Assembly: GCF_029873635.1 (NCBI RefSeq)
Contig: NC_080423.1
Location: forward strand, 111,431,087 to 111,495,086
Source: Malania oleifera
Taxonomy: Eukaryota; Streptophyta; Magnoliopsida; Santalales; Ximeniaceae
Direction of reading: 5' to 3'
DNA: 64,000 bases
The translations under genes were made by a program, and so were the position numbers. The notes below the pieces were generated by a model. That model worked only from the letters and a program-made list of their open reading frames with translations, was not told the origin of the DNA and made no database searches. Position 1 is the stretch's first letter. Each line of letters begins with the position of its first letter. Positions 49,931 through 62,355 of this stretch are shown here, in pieces.

Positions 49931-50732
49931 ATTTTCTCCCCAAATTTCAGCCAGAATTAAAGAATAAACACCATATACGTGTCCTAGCTACAAACTTCAG
50001 CAATTTAAGCAGAGTCGATTCGTCGTTTAGGGATCCTAGGAACCACTCTAGGGATAAGGTAAGGAGAACACATTATGTTAGCTTATTTTTGTAATTTAAC
50101 TAAACAAAACTAAGATTATGAGTACAGAAATGCCATATATGATATTCTGAATCGTTTAGGCATATGGAAATGAATTATTATATATGTGTTTATGAAAAAC
50201 TAAGTGAGTAGGGTAATCATCTCATTTTTCTTAAAAAAATGTATAATATAGGTTAAAGTAAAATTGTGGAGATGATCATACCATTGTTTTTAGGAAAATA
50301 TATATTTCCCGAGTAGTTTATCAGATTAAGATTTAAGCATTTAAAATGTGTGGCATGAGAATAAATGGTCACAACTGTAGAAATAAATTAGTCAGAATAT
50401 CTTTTGTGATATAATATAGAGAAAATGTGATTTTATGCAGAAATGTGATCTTATGCAGGGTTGAGATTCTATATTGAGATGCGATTGTTTACTGTAATGT
50501 GAATTTATACTGAGATATGACTATATGCAGATATGTGAAATGATATTGAGTTTGATTATGTGCAAAATTGAGAATTTATACTAAGATGTAATTATATACA
50601 GAAATGTGATTTTTATACCAAGTTATGATAATGACGATTTGATACCGAGTTATGGATTTGATAGTTTGATACAATTACGTGAATGAATAGAAATTGTGGA
50701 AATACTAATGTTGTTAAAGTAATATGGAAAAA

Positions 50733-50980
50733 GGAGGACAGCGAAACGAAACGCCCCGATAATTATAGAGAAAGGAAAAGGGGGCTGGAGAAACGAAATG
50801 CCCCGATAATTATGGAGAAAGGCAAAGGGGGACGGTGACACAAAACGCCCCGATCCTCGAGACTTTAGTTCGAGGGCTTTCTGATTTAGGGGATGACAAT
50901 ACAAAACGCCTCAGTGAGTGCTTGTTATGAATGACTGAATTGGGGGACAGCGGCTCGAGACGCCTCAATTTTAGCGAATG
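50733..50980. repeat. Tandem repeat, about 55-60 bp, in the 49548 LTR
   Basis: Four to five imperfect units carry acgaaacgccccgataatta or acgcctca variants separated by gaaaggaaaaggggg-like spacers. It sits in the interval between the donor-like and acceptor-like sites. Confidence 0.8.
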
Positions 50981-51539
50981 CTAGTTATGTATGGATTATG
51001 TGAAGTGTAGATTTATGTGAAAGGGGCTTTTGAACCGAATAAAGAACTAAAATGATAAATATGTGTTACGCAATTATATAGGTGTGAATACAGTTTATAA
51101 ATGCTATCCCATTTAAAGTTAATTAAGGTATGTATAATGTTACATGATAACTCATTTCCCACATAATGATAATAATTTATTTCGTCTTACTGAGAGGTGT
51201 CTCCCCCCAAATAAATAATTTCACTTTTCAGGATCACCAGGGAAGCTAGTCTAGGAGCCCAAGGTTGGGGTGTGGACATTACATATAGGGTAAGCGCTGA
51301 TATAGATCAACATATATAAATTTTTTTGGTAATTTTGGGTTATAGTCTTGTCTGGGAAAATAGTATAGAAATGGTTGTAAGATAGTACTCTGGTATGTAT
51401 AGTTTTAGAAAGGTCTTTTTTTGCTTTCGCAGATAATGGATGGATATAGATGTAATATTCAAAATATTATGAATATATGTTTTATGATTATTATGAAAAT
51501 GGGAAAATGAAAAGAAAAAAGAAAAATGGGGACGTGACA

Positions 51540-52387
51540 GTATGGTATTAGAGATGTCATGTGATGACGTTATTATTATGATTATTATTGTTAATATATC
51601 AGAGCCTATTTTGGGGGGCGTTACAGTTGTCGTATCAGAGCCTAGGTTGCTAGGTTCTGCAGACTGTAGTGGATAATACTACCATAGTATAGGAATGAGT
51701 GGAATAACCTAAGTAGGTTGAAATTTTAGGTTTTGTCTTGCAACCTGGAGGCAGAAATTTTGTGACGGTCTTCTGTGATTTTCCGGAGGCGATGGTTTTA
51801 GGAAAATTATGGCATATCATCAACGATTTTGTTTCTGAGCGGTAAGATTGAACCTAAAATTGCGAAATTAGAGGTTACATTGATTATTTGTGTAGGTAAA
51901 GTCCAAAAAGGAAAATTTAAGTGCTTTAGTATGAGGATATAATGTATTTTATAGTGTAACGACCTGCTAAACTGATATTTATTGTACCTTTGACTCGGCC
52001 GCCCTCGTCGATGAATGGCGTCCTCATTGACGAGGCCATATAGATAGCTCGTCGACGAGATGAGGACCTCGTCGACGAACCTGATATTACCAGTTTCCCA
52101 AAACCCCTCGGCTTCTCCTCGTCGACGAGCCTCTAAATTTCATTGACGAGCAACACATGGATTTCGTCGACGAACTCTGACTTCATCAACAAAGCCTACT
52201 CAGTTCCCAATTTGCCCCTATCTTAATTAATTAAACCCACCTATCACGGTTCAGGTTCTTACATTGTCTCTTGACCGTGAAGTTGAATTTGTCATTGATC
52301 TACTTCTAGGAGCGGCATCAATCTTTAAGACTCCTTATAGAATGGCTCTAACTGAATTGAAAGAATTAAAGGAACAGTTGCATAAGG
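51540..52387 (+). mobile_element. Patchwork of Ty3/gypsy fragments
   Basis: 51540-51955 looks like leader sequence following a primer-binding site (gtatcagagcctaggttgct). 51956-52264 is a short LTR-derived piece (TGTAACGACCTGC...TTCTTACA) rich in TCGTCGACGA palindromes. 52265-52387 reads LDREVEFVIDLLLGAASIFK and [13 protein letters not shown] on the plus strand, the start of a Ty3/gypsy reverse transcriptase. These are fossil fragments and the junctions have no duplications that I can see. Confidence 0.65.
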
Positions 52388-52930
52388 TATCAGAGCATAG
52401 GGGTGCTACTTGTATGAGCGGGTAATCACCCCAATCCTTAGGAACTCTCGTTTTTTGTAATACATTGCATGTATGTGAGTAGGGACAGAGAATGTTTTCA
52501 AAACTGTGATATGTTTATAAATGATGATTATATATATTTGTACACAAACCTCATGATAGCCACACACTAGTGCTAATCTATTCCGACTTACTGAGATGTG
52601 TCTCACCCGATATGGAAATTTATCTTTTTCAAGACCTTAGCGTGATCGAGCCTAGTGAGCTCGGGGCTAGTGTAGCATTTTTGAAAGAGAGTGAGGGTAT
52701 AAACTTTGGTTACACTTTTTGGGGTTGTAATATATTTATGTTTTTAGAGTTGTAAATGTTGTGAATACTAGATGTTGTTATGTTTTTGAGATGTATATAG
52801 ATGTAAAAACTCTAGTATATTATAAAACAATTGTTAATATTTTCGCTGCATAATTGATATAGAGCCAGGTACAGGTAATAGAACACATGGCACCTGGGCC
52901 CCACTTGGTGGTTGGGTTTGGGGTGTTATA
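52388..52930 (+). mobile_element. Fragment of a level-1-family LTR
   Basis: This matches, in reverse, the outer part of the level-1 LTR. It has the gggtgctacttgtatgagcg stretch, the chain cacacactagtgctaatcta, TTACTGAGATGTGTCTCACC (about 52589), TTTTTCAAG, the gatcgagc...gagctcgg motif and the end ccccacttggtgg. Confidence 0.75.
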
Positions 52931-54633
52931 TGTTCTGTATGAAATCTAAATAAAACATAATTTAACATCACATACTGTATCATACTAAATTTTTGTATAC
53001 ATACAAATCATCTGTTATATATGTATATTACTGAAATCATATCCTGGATGGATAGTTAGTTGACGTCATGTATTACCTCCACATGACTGGGTTGTGCGAT
53101 CCGTAGGCAGGACCTAGCAATGATTGGCCTACCACGCTAAACCAAAATTGATTAGTCTGTAAGTACGATTGGCCTGCCCAGCTTGGTCTAGACTTCCAGA
53201 GGGGCACACTACTCTTCTCTGGAATCAATCGACTACCCATCTTCCACACTCTATCTGAGACGTGTGGTAACACTACCTGATTTGAATAGCTGCGGTACCG
53301 TATTCTGAAACTAAACTAAGGCATTAGGGTTCTCCTATCATATAATAGATTTCATAAATACTATATATACTGTTTCATGATCCTATGTAAAATCTGACAT
53401 AATAATATTTTTGATTAAACACTTATATACATATAAATCTGTTTGTGGTATCTGCGTCGGCTGAAATATTATGACATCTAGGCCAACTGAATAATCATGA
53501 CATCTGCACGGACTAAATAATCACGGCATCTGCACTGGCTGAATAATCACAACATCTGCGCCGACTGAATATTATAATATATAGAAAATATAATTTTTGT
53601 ACTGTTTATAGTTTTCTAAAAATAAACTGTTATCAAATCACACTTGTTCTAAGGATTCATAAAATATTCTGACAAGCTATTAATGCTGTAAAATATATAA
53701 TCATGCCACACGAGTGAGTGCTACTATATATATATATATATGATGCTATTTGTCTGGGAAAAGCATATTTTGCTAAAAAATATCATTAGATCTGTTTCTA
53801 GGGTTTTCTCATTCAACATCAGTATTCCCAAAAACTATACTAATCACATATATAAATTTCTAAATTAAATACTATATATTTAATAATAAATTTTCTGAAA
53901 ATATCTGACTTAGTCTATCCCCTTACCTGTTTCCTAAAAAACCTGTTGAAAAACCCTAAATCACACCTGCGGCGTTCAGAATTCCAAACCCTAAAATTGC
54001 ATTTACTCCCAGTTCAATAAACTCAACCCCAAAATATTTCTCATTTAACATTTCCTAGGCCCTATATACTCCAAATAAACATTTTAACCCTAAAATACCC
54101 TACTTACCCTGATTTTGGAGTGGTACCCAAGGACTCCAAATCAACAATCCGCTTTGATTAAGTACAAAGAATTACCTCAGGATCATCGTGGTAACTTCCG
54201 ATCTTCGAAACGGGGTAAAACGGAGCTGGATTTGAAGAGAGAAGGAGGGTGAGGCAAAGGTAGAGAGAGAAAATGAGAGAGGAAATGAATTTCTTGCCAA
54301 AAATATTATTCTTGGCCATGTATAGGCAGTTATCCACGTGGCTTCGGCGACAAGACATGAAGACTCGTCGACGAACTAAAGATGGAAGTTCTTCAACGAA
54401 ATCGATGACTTCGTCGACGAACATTTTAGGATCTGAAATTTTTTCTTACTTGGTATCTCCTTGCCGATGAGACACATGTACTTCGTCAACGAGACCTAGA
54501 AGGACATTCGTCAATGAAGACCCTGGGTTCTTTGACGAATCCCTGCTGATGCCCCTCTTTTTCCTTCTTTTCTTTCTCTTTCTTGTCTTTTCTTTTATTA
54601 CTTTCATAAATTAAATTTTTTTGGGTCTTTACA
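52931..54633 (-). mobile_element. Truncated LTR fragment
   Basis: Minus-strand LTR ending (its 5' end) at gggtctttaca, 54633. It has TCGTCGACGA palindromes (54364-54545), a donor-like AACAG/GTAAGGGG at about 53928, a minisatellite with catctgc.c.gactgaataatca units (about 53447-53575, period near 28-30 bp) and the catgactgggttgtgcg block (about 53084). The part that would hold the acceptor-like block is missing. Confidence 0.7.
53447..53575. repeat. Minisatellite, about 28-30 bp x 5
   Basis: Imperfect units of the form catctgcgccgactgaataa then tcatga. It lies in the interval that in other LTRs is bounded by the donor-like and acceptor-like sites. Confidence 0.8.
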
Positions 54634-54678
54634 ACACCACTTGAACTTGCTGATGGCAATTTTGACTTGTACCATCAA

Positions 54679-56928
54679 TGTAACGCCCCGACCCTTAAAT
54701 CCGGGTTCGGCGCGTTATACCTGATCATATCTTAATAAATCATGATCCATAACGTACGCAGCGGAAAATATAAATAAAATCTCCATATAACATATACCAG
54801 AGCTTACTAATTCTAACTATAATCCATATTAAATCACCCATCACCTGCATTTCCATAAATCTACATAACTTCCAAAACAATTCAGTATTTTCACAATCAT
54901 TCCTTACTCAATAGCCTTAAAACATAAAGGCATAAAACATAAATATTTGCATCCCAAAATTAACATAGAAGTATACCCTTTTCTTTTTCTATTTCCCAAT
55001 AATGTTATAAAAACCTCGAGCTTTCAAAACTCAATCTCGAGGAAATCTTGAAAAAAAAAAAAAATTATTTTCGGGTGAGACACATCTCAGTAAGGGAAGA
55101 AACCATATATTAAAACAGTGCGTGGCCAATATGAATTTATATATAACATAACATTTAACATTTAAAAATCCTTAACATAATTTCCAAAATCATTCCCTGA
55201 TCCTAATCAAACACATGCAAATGTTTAACCCACGAGATTACCCGAGGATAAGGGTTATTACCCGCTCATACAAGTAGCACCCCTCTACTCTGATACATTT
55301 GACAACCCAAAGGTCACAACTAAAGCATACCAGGATACTCACCTTACTCAGTAAGCCCTCAAGTGATAAATTGATCTCGTATTCACACAGTTCATACAAA
55401 AATTTACCGGCAAAGGCCCTAAGAATAGGGAATTCTACCCGCCCATACAAATAGGTTTCCTCTGCCCTAGTGCGCCATGCACCTACTGCCACATCTGAAA
55501 CTACTAGTGCACTTGCCTTACTTACCAAGCCTTTAGGCGAAGAGTGCGCCCCGCCCAAACGTAACATGTTCTACATACATAAATACTTCTAATATCATAA
55601 TACATCATTATTTCCATCATTATTCAATCATTCACATTCTTTCATGTTCATAACTTAACATTTCATTGTGTTTCACTTTAAGTAACTCTTTCCCATTTGT
55701 ATCATTCACATTTCACATTTCATTTCATTGCATTGTCATTACTTGTCATTTCATTTTATAACATTTTCATTTCATTCCTTTATACTACAGCCGCTCTTTA
55801 GCCGTCATTTGTTAGTCCACATAGAAATGCGCTAAAATCTAACACAGCTCCTTTTAGCTGTCATCAGTTAGTCTACATAGAAATGAGCTAGATCTGCTAA
55901 CCCGAATTTCAACTGTTGTACCTTTATATGGTTGCATTTAACATACACATGCAACATTGTCCATATCATATTTTATTCTCATTGCTTTACTTACTTAGTC
56001 TGCATCTCATACATTTAACATATATTTGCACAGAATCTCATGCCACACAATTTAATAGTAAAATTCATACATTGACTGTAAAATAAGTCAACCAACATTT
56101 AACATTTAATTACTGAAAATATAATTTCTATTTCTTACATAATTATCCAGAAAATTCCTTCCACTTTGTTCAGTTCATTTCCAAAAATACATAACTAAAT
56201 AAGTGGTCCTAGGCTCAGAATTCATAGTTTTACATGGCTGACATTTTAATAATTCACACCAAAACATACATATAATATAACATAAATTATTACCTTTAAT
56301 TTCATAAAATCTGATTTAATATATAATTTCTCCTTACCTGGTTTCTTGAACTACGCTAACAGGGACTTCGAAAAATACCTGCGGCGCTCACCCGGACCTT
56401 GAATAAAAAATTCCCAACTCCAATAAATTAGTCCTGAATAAAATATTATTTAAATATTTCCTAGGACCATAATTCCTAAATAAATAATAATACCCGTAAA
56501 TATACTCAAATTGCCAAATTTTTTAAATCTCACTTTCGCTTTAGAGTAGGGCTTAGAAAATCCCAATTGAAAAATTACCTACGCCAAAATAACGACGACG
56601 ACGGCTAGGAACCTGTGGTGGTATCCGATCGTCGATTTAACCGCATATTAACAGCGAAATTAAGAAAATGGGAAAAAAATACCTTTCCCCAGGAGCAGTG
56701 CCTAAGCCGTTCCCATGAAAAATCTGCTCTAGTAGAAATGTCGGCAGCAGAACCAGGATTCCAATGGCACCTTCCATTTCCCGATTCGTCGCAAATCCGC
56801 CAAAAAATTAAGAGAGAGAGAGACAGAGATGGAGGTGGCTGCGGCTGGCACACGAAGTTTGCAATCACGGGGGGGGGGGGGGCGGGCGTGCTAGACTCTT
56901 CTTCTTTCTTCTTCTTATCTTCTTTTAC

Positions 56929-56967
<39 letters not shown>

Positions 56968-57182
56968 CTTATTTCAATTAGTTTTTTTTTTAATCAAATG
57001 TAAAAATGTTTAATTTAATAACTAATTATTTAATTTATCTTAATTTAATTTAATTTATTTAATTTTATTATTATGTTATTATTATTTTTTTCTCACGTCA
57101 TTTCTTTTATTTATTTATCTGTTATTTTATTTATTTTTTTTTTAAAATTATTTTAATCATTTTAATTTTTCGGGTCTTTACA
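54679..57182 (-). mobile_element. Solo LTR (same family as 29200-31987)
   Basis: This 2504-bp unit runs TGTAACGCCCCGACCC...TTTTTCGGGTCTTTACA between duplications atcaa (54674-54678 and 57183-57187). On the minus strand it has a donor-like GTAAGGAG near 56337, the paired tagcagatctagc units (about 55793-55915), TTACTGAGATGTGTCTCACC (about 55073-55092) and the GAGCTCGAGG-like motif after the acceptor. A poly-G run lies near 56870 and an AT run near 56935. Confidence 0.9.
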
Positions 57183-57187
57183 ATCAA

Positions 57188-58170
57188 CCTCGTTTTAGTT
57201 GTAGATGCAACAACCTGAGACTACGCCCTAAGCTTCCAATAAGGCCTTCCCACAACAGTAGACACAAAAGCTGCTACAAGCCTTTTATCACCAAAGCCCC
57301 TTGCATATTTTTCAACAAATCTCACAACTGACGGTCCACTATGTTGCCTGCTGAAACACCCCATTACACCATCATGAGGGACCTTTGACATATCTTGGAC
57401 ATCACAGTCCGTCTTTGGGCACCGGGCGATAGGCATTTCACATCGATTCTCCACAGAATCCCCTTAAGGTGGCAAACAAAGTTTCCCTATAGTTCTGTCC
57501 ATGAAGCCACCCTGAGATAATACCAATTTCCCAGCAACTTTGTCGAATTTTTTAAACCAGGACCCTTCTTAGCCATACCCAACACATTCATATCAAAACC
57601 TTTCAACAGAGTTCCCAACTGATTAGCCTTAGTCAAAGTCTTCCCAGCCAATAACATATCATTCACACACAATAGATACATCATTCCCTTGCATCTTATC
57701 ACCCTCTTCCACACTGGAAGCCTCATAACTCCCACACCTCGTTCTTATTCAATACCTCCATTTCTTCCATCATAATACTCATCCATCTATTTTTCCCTTT
57801 GCTGTGCACGACAACTTGAAAAATAGTAGGAACTTTGCTACTGGCAGTAATGATGCATAAAATTTCAAAATACCAAATTTATACCTAAGTGGTGATCTGA
57901 TAGAGTACCTGGACCCACTGTGATATTACTGGTCTCCCGAGCTAAAACTTACTACAATATGAACAATGTCATCTTTACCCTGAGTTTGTTGCTCCACCTA
58001 CATCACATGCCCATTTATACTGTGATACTATTGACCCAAGATAAAACTCCTTGTATTTTTGCCTTGAGTATCTAACTCCACCTGAATTACATGTTTGCTG
58101 GTGCCGCAATTTTCTGGAAATTCAGTCAAATCATCGACAGTAAGAATAAATCGTCGACGATTTCCCCCAG
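57188..58170 (-). pseudogene. Degenerate Copia pol remnant
   Basis: The minus strand reads MYLLCVNDMLLAGKTLTKAN and GFDMNVLGMAKK (about 57550-57690), the YVDDML region of Copia reverse transcriptase. Another segment resembles MSKVP...VVSRFL further left (57221-57454), and MEEMEVLNKNEV lies at about 57735-57775. The 45 bases at 54634-54678 are probably the continuation, split off by the solo LTR. It is a very old, heavily broken fossil with no LTRs recognised. Confidence 0.65.
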
Positions 58171-58711
58171 TACACTTGTTTTATTATGTTTTCTCCTTGT
58201 GCATTTCATCCACTCAATGATATGAGCCACAAATCATAACAAACCTCCTTCGGTTTCAAAAATTTTAGAAACCTTCTATAAGATTTTAAAATTTACACAT
58301 ATCTTTTTTGTTATATATATATATATACCTTTCTTTTTTATTTAATAGAAAGATAAATATTTTTAGAGGTGTAAGTGTCCAAAAGACAAAATTTCATAGG
58401 TGTAAGAGTTTTTTGAAATTTTAGATAAAGTATTTATTTTTTTGTCAAATTTTAGGAGATGGTTTTTTTATTTGTTGTTTGTTGTTGATGATGATGATGA
58501 CAATGATGAGGGGAAAAAAAAAAAGAGGTTTCGAGTGTTCTGTAGGTTGGCTTTTGAGTAAACGCAAGAAGATAAGAGAAAGAGAATGGAAAAAGGGTAG
58601 ATGGGGGTGAGCGTGGGGTTGTGTGGGGAGTATGAAAGCCACGCTTCCTCACATGATATCTTCTCGTCCCTTCTTTCCTCTTCCCCCGATTGTACAGAGA
58701 AGAAGAAGAAG
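58171..58711 (+). other. Upstream region of the rubredoxin gene
   Basis: AT-rich to about 58440, then a mixed region leading into the gene. The reading frame of exon 1 stays open back to an ATG at 58601, but similarity begins at the ATG at 58712, so 58601-58711 is more likely 5' UTR. No clear TATA box. Confidence 0.5.
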
Positions 58712-60895
58712 ATGGCCCTGCAAATGCAAATGCCCATGAGGGAGGTGGTTCAAAGCAACACCAGCAAATCCAAGCAGCTGCCAGCAGCCTCCCATCATCG
58801 TTATGCTCTAAAATTAAAATCCCCCTTCTTATTCTCATCCCCATCACTGAACGCCCTCTTACCCTCTCCTCCTCCCCCTCCTCCCACTCCCACTTCATCA
58901 CCCAAATTATCCATCTCCATGCGTGTGGCGTCCAAGCAGGCCTACATCTGTCGCGACTGCGGGTCTCTCTCTCCTCTCTCCTCTCTCTCTCTCTCTGAGT
59001 TTTAATGTGTAAATGTTCTCCTCTTTCGTTGATCAGTCTTGATTGATCCATACATGCATATGCATTTATGTGTATATACAGGTATATTTACAATGACAGA
59101 ACTCCCTTCGAGAAGCTACCCGATAAGTTCTTCTGCCCAGGTATCGTCCCTCAACGCCCCCCTCCCTTTTCCCCTCAAACTACTACTTTCTAATTCTCAT
59201 CTCATATTATATTACGATATTCACATAAATGGTTGGTTCAGCTGCACTTGTGCTCTGCCTCTGCAGGTTTCCATGTGTTGTGTGTGTGTGTATATATATT
59301 CTTTTTACACGCTTCAATTTCATCATCATTTTAACCAACAATATTTCCGTCTAATTTTTTTCTTAACTTTTATTTTTATTTTATTTTATGTTCTGGCTGC
59401 TTTGAATCATTATTATTGTTAACACAATATTTTGCCCTCAGAAGGACAGTTATTAATTTCTACATCACTAACCCATTGGAACTCCATGCCAAGCCAATAC
59501 CATTACCATTATGCATTTGCACCATTTCCATTTGTGAATTGATTGTTTCTCAACCAGTTATCAAATTAACCAAAAATATTTTCAATTCGAGTCAAATGAC
59601 ATACAATTAACTCCTAGGTACCACGATTACTAGCCTTTGTATTGAATTGACTCGTGTTCCATCTCCAGTACGAGCTTGTTCTCAAGAAATTGGAAGAGAC
59701 GAGCGTCCCTCTTTAGGTTTCTACTCATTAACACATTATAGGTTTTCTATTCTTCTAGTCCTTCGACATCTTATATGAAATTCCGTTCAAAGATATGTAC
59801 TTGATTTTTAAAGAATCGGGGAAAACACAATTGTCCATCCTTAGATTTTTGCCAAGGCTCATTCCTTGTTACTTCTTTTATTGCGTCCATTTATGCTTTA
59901 TCAGAAATTCCGTCCAAAGGCACCAACTTGTTTTTCCAAAAATCTTGAAGAGACACGAGTGTCCCTCTTCAGGTTTTTATTTCAAAGCTCAACCATTTTT
60001 TATTTCATTTATCAAACTCAGGTGAGTTCTATCTGGAATTCCGTTCAAATAATCAAGTTTCATCTCACTCTTGAGGGGTCAGAGGAGGCACAAGCATCCC
60101 TCTTCAGACTCATATCAAATCTACTCACGTTCTATCCAGAATTCCGTTTAAAATAGTTAGGCATGCAAAAGTTTTTCATTAACAACTCATTAATGATTCG
60201 GACTCAAATGAGGGCTGTAATATTATCGCTTCTTTAAGTTGAAGATGAGTGAGATTTGATTTGATGATATATTTGGGGTTTTAGGATTGAAGGAACGAAA
60301 ATAGCATTGGTGTGTCCGCACTGCACTATCCTGCAGTGTGCCTTCCAATATTGGGAAAAAGGTGTGTAGACGGTATGCATTTTTTAAGGGAAATCGTGAG
60401 CTTGAAACAAATTAAGAAAGCAAATTGTGTCGTTTACGCACCTAGTAATGGAGCATTTTAAGGCTTCGAAGAGTTTGAGCTAAGATTTACCAATACTCAT
60501 AGATTTATGGAAAACATTGCATTTATCTATTTTTGAGGACAATGGCTTGTGTGCATATTAGCCCTTCACCAGCATACACAAACCATTTACTCTGATGTTG
60601 CGCATGCGTGAGTACGTGCATGTTGTCTCTGCAATGTCAACATTGGAAGTATGTGCATGTTCATATTGATAAAGAAGGTGAATGGCAATTGGTGAATGGG
60701 GAGGATGACTTAACTGTGTGATGTTATCTGCAGTTTGTGGTGCCCCCAAACGAAGATTTAGGCAATACCAGCCTGCTATCGCCAAAAATGCTAATGCTAC
60801 AGACGCTCGGAAGGCCCGAAAAGCTCAAATCCAGAGAGATGAAGCAGTTGGGTAAGCATTTGTTCTCTTTTTTGGTTGAATAATGGGATACTACG

Positions 60896-60926
<31 letters not shown>

Positions 60927-61057
60927 AATAGATGCAACCATCAATCCTCCAATGTTTTATAACCTATTGCAGGCGAGCATTGCCTATTGCTGTTGTGATT
61001 GGAGCTGCAGCACTTGCTGGGTTATACTTTTATCTCAACACCACTTTCAAGGGTTGA
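58712..61057 (+). CDS. RBD1: Chloroplast rubredoxin-domain membrane protein (RBD1 type)
   Basis: RBD1-type proteins are thylakoid rubredoxins needed for photosystem II accumulation, with one iron held by four cysteines. The exons are 58712-58962, 59082-59140, 60734-60851 and 60973-61057. All introns are GT-AG, the phases agree, and the product is 170 residues. Residues 1 to about 75 are Ser/Pro-rich and read as a chloroplast transit peptide (SPPPPPPTPTSSPKL). The rubredoxin domain follows: [32 protein letters not shown], with both C-x2-C pairs present; the first pair is in exon 1 and the second spans the exon 2/3 junction. A basic linker (NATDARKARKAQIQRDEAVG) leads to one C-terminal membrane helix (ALPIAVVIGAAALAGLYFYL). 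The gene looks intact. An in-frame ATG at 58601 is a less likely start. The RBD1 name rests on domain layout and is an inference. Confidence 0.93.
59141..60733 (+). other. Intron 2 of the rubredoxin gene, with diverged tandem repeats
   Basis: A 1593-bp intron (GTATCG donor, CTGCAG acceptor). Between about 59680 and 60150 it holds four diverged repeat units, each carrying attccgttcaaa (near 59780, 59907, 60038 and 60140) and usually a gagcgtccctcttcaggttt-like block. The spacing is about 127, 131 and 102 bp. No exon is visible. Confidence 0.7.
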
Positions 61058-61730
61058 TCATGTCAACTATGTAGAGTCCTCTAGCTGTTTGGGAGTGACC
61101 TGGGCGGGAACATTATATTAATTCTTGTTACTTTCCATTCACTTCCACAACTTACATATGTTCCATGAAATCGACAAGCATGCTCCAAGGAAAATCAACT
61201 TCAGCTCATAAGTATCATCCAGCAGAACATTGAAGTGTAAATTAAATGCCGTCTTCTTTCAAAATTAAGCAAAAGAATTCAATTTAAAAAATGCGACTGA
61301 CACAGCAGTGAGTGCCAAAAAATGAACTTGCCCAACTGAAGAACATAGAATTCAACCCTTTTTGGAACTTTAAAAATATGAGAAAGAAAAAGGCAATGTA
61401 AAAGAATTTGTTGATTCATATTTACTTATCGAAAAAATTTAGAAATAAATAAATAAAAACATATAACAAATGAATAAAATTTTAATTTGGCACTCCATTA
61501 AAATTTAATTCTTAATTTTTAACCATATCACACCAAAAAAAAAAAACAAACTTTCCATACTATTTAATACAAGAGCAAATACAATTTAATATATATATAT
61601 ATATATATATATTATTTTTCTTTACTCAAACAAAATTCTTGATCCAAATGGTACCTACGAAAAATATAATTTAACATACTATTAAGATGGCAGAATATGA
61701 AAATTTACACTGTAATTTGTAAATATATTA
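61058..61730. other. Region between two convergent genes
   Basis: Presumably the 3' UTRs of the rubredoxin gene (plus) and of the next gene (minus). It includes an AT microsatellite at about 61589-61611. No gene is visible. Confidence 0.55.
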
Positions 61731-62355
61731 TCAATCTTGAAGGGCAAATGAACCCTCTATTCGCTTCTCCATGGACCGTGGGGGGGAGAAATTTAAAGGA
61801 GAGAACATTTCATTGATGCTTGATGTAGGAGCAGGCTTGAACGCATATGGACCCTTTGTAACACCCCAAACCTGCGATAGATGAAACATTGTTCACTGAA
61901 TGCTATAAAAAAATTTTCAACCAAAAGCGCCGTGATCAAGAAGTTCTAGTAATTTACAGAAGAAGGTAAAGCCATCAAAGCTTACTTGATTCCCATCATC
62001 ATCATAGCCCCGATCCCAAGTATGTATCTCATTATTCCTCAATACTGCAAGTTCTGAAGTACAGTATGATGCACCATTCTGCACAAAGAAATGGGATCAT
62101 AATCAAATATGAATAATTGGACAGGGCACAGCTTCAGGCTGTAAAATATGTTTGAATATCCGAGTCCTAGGTCTAGCTGCTTGCACCACATGATAACTTA
62201 GAAACCAAGGAGAATCGGTAAAAACAACACTGGGTATGAGCAACAAGTACCCATGAATTAGGGAATCCGCCAGGTGGGGTTGAACCTTCATATAAGCAAT
62301 TCTTTCCACGTTCACAGCGTTTGAGGTATATGGTTGTCAAATGTTCTGCAATGTC
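61731..62355 (-). CDS. C-terminal exons of an unrecognised conserved plant gene (5' part not resolved)
   Basis: Three phase-0 exons with GT-AG junctions read on the minus strand. 62251-62355 gives DIAEHLTTIYLKRCERGKNC then LYEGSTPPGGFPNSW. 61986-62078 gives NGASYCTSELAVLRNNEIHT then WDRGYDDDGNQ. 61731-61871 gives VWGVTKGPYAFKPAPTSSIN, MFSPLNFSPPR and ends FALQD before TGA. The balanced composition, exact phase match and lack of stops argue for a real gene. I do not recognise the family and give no function. The intact Cys, Trp and Asp-rich middle (WDRGYDDDGN) would suit a conserved fold. Further exons must lie at higher coordinates, in or beyond the right edge. It is convergent with the rubredoxin gene. 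Confidence 0.7.

Noticed and set aside
58452-59051. A 199-residue minus-strand frame over rubredoxin exon 1
   Set aside because: It overlaps a well-supported spliced plus-strand gene and has no recognisable content.
58712-61057. Bacterial origin of the rubredoxin gene (contamination)
   Set aside because: It has GT-AG introns, a transit peptide and a C-terminal membrane helix as in plant nuclear genes.
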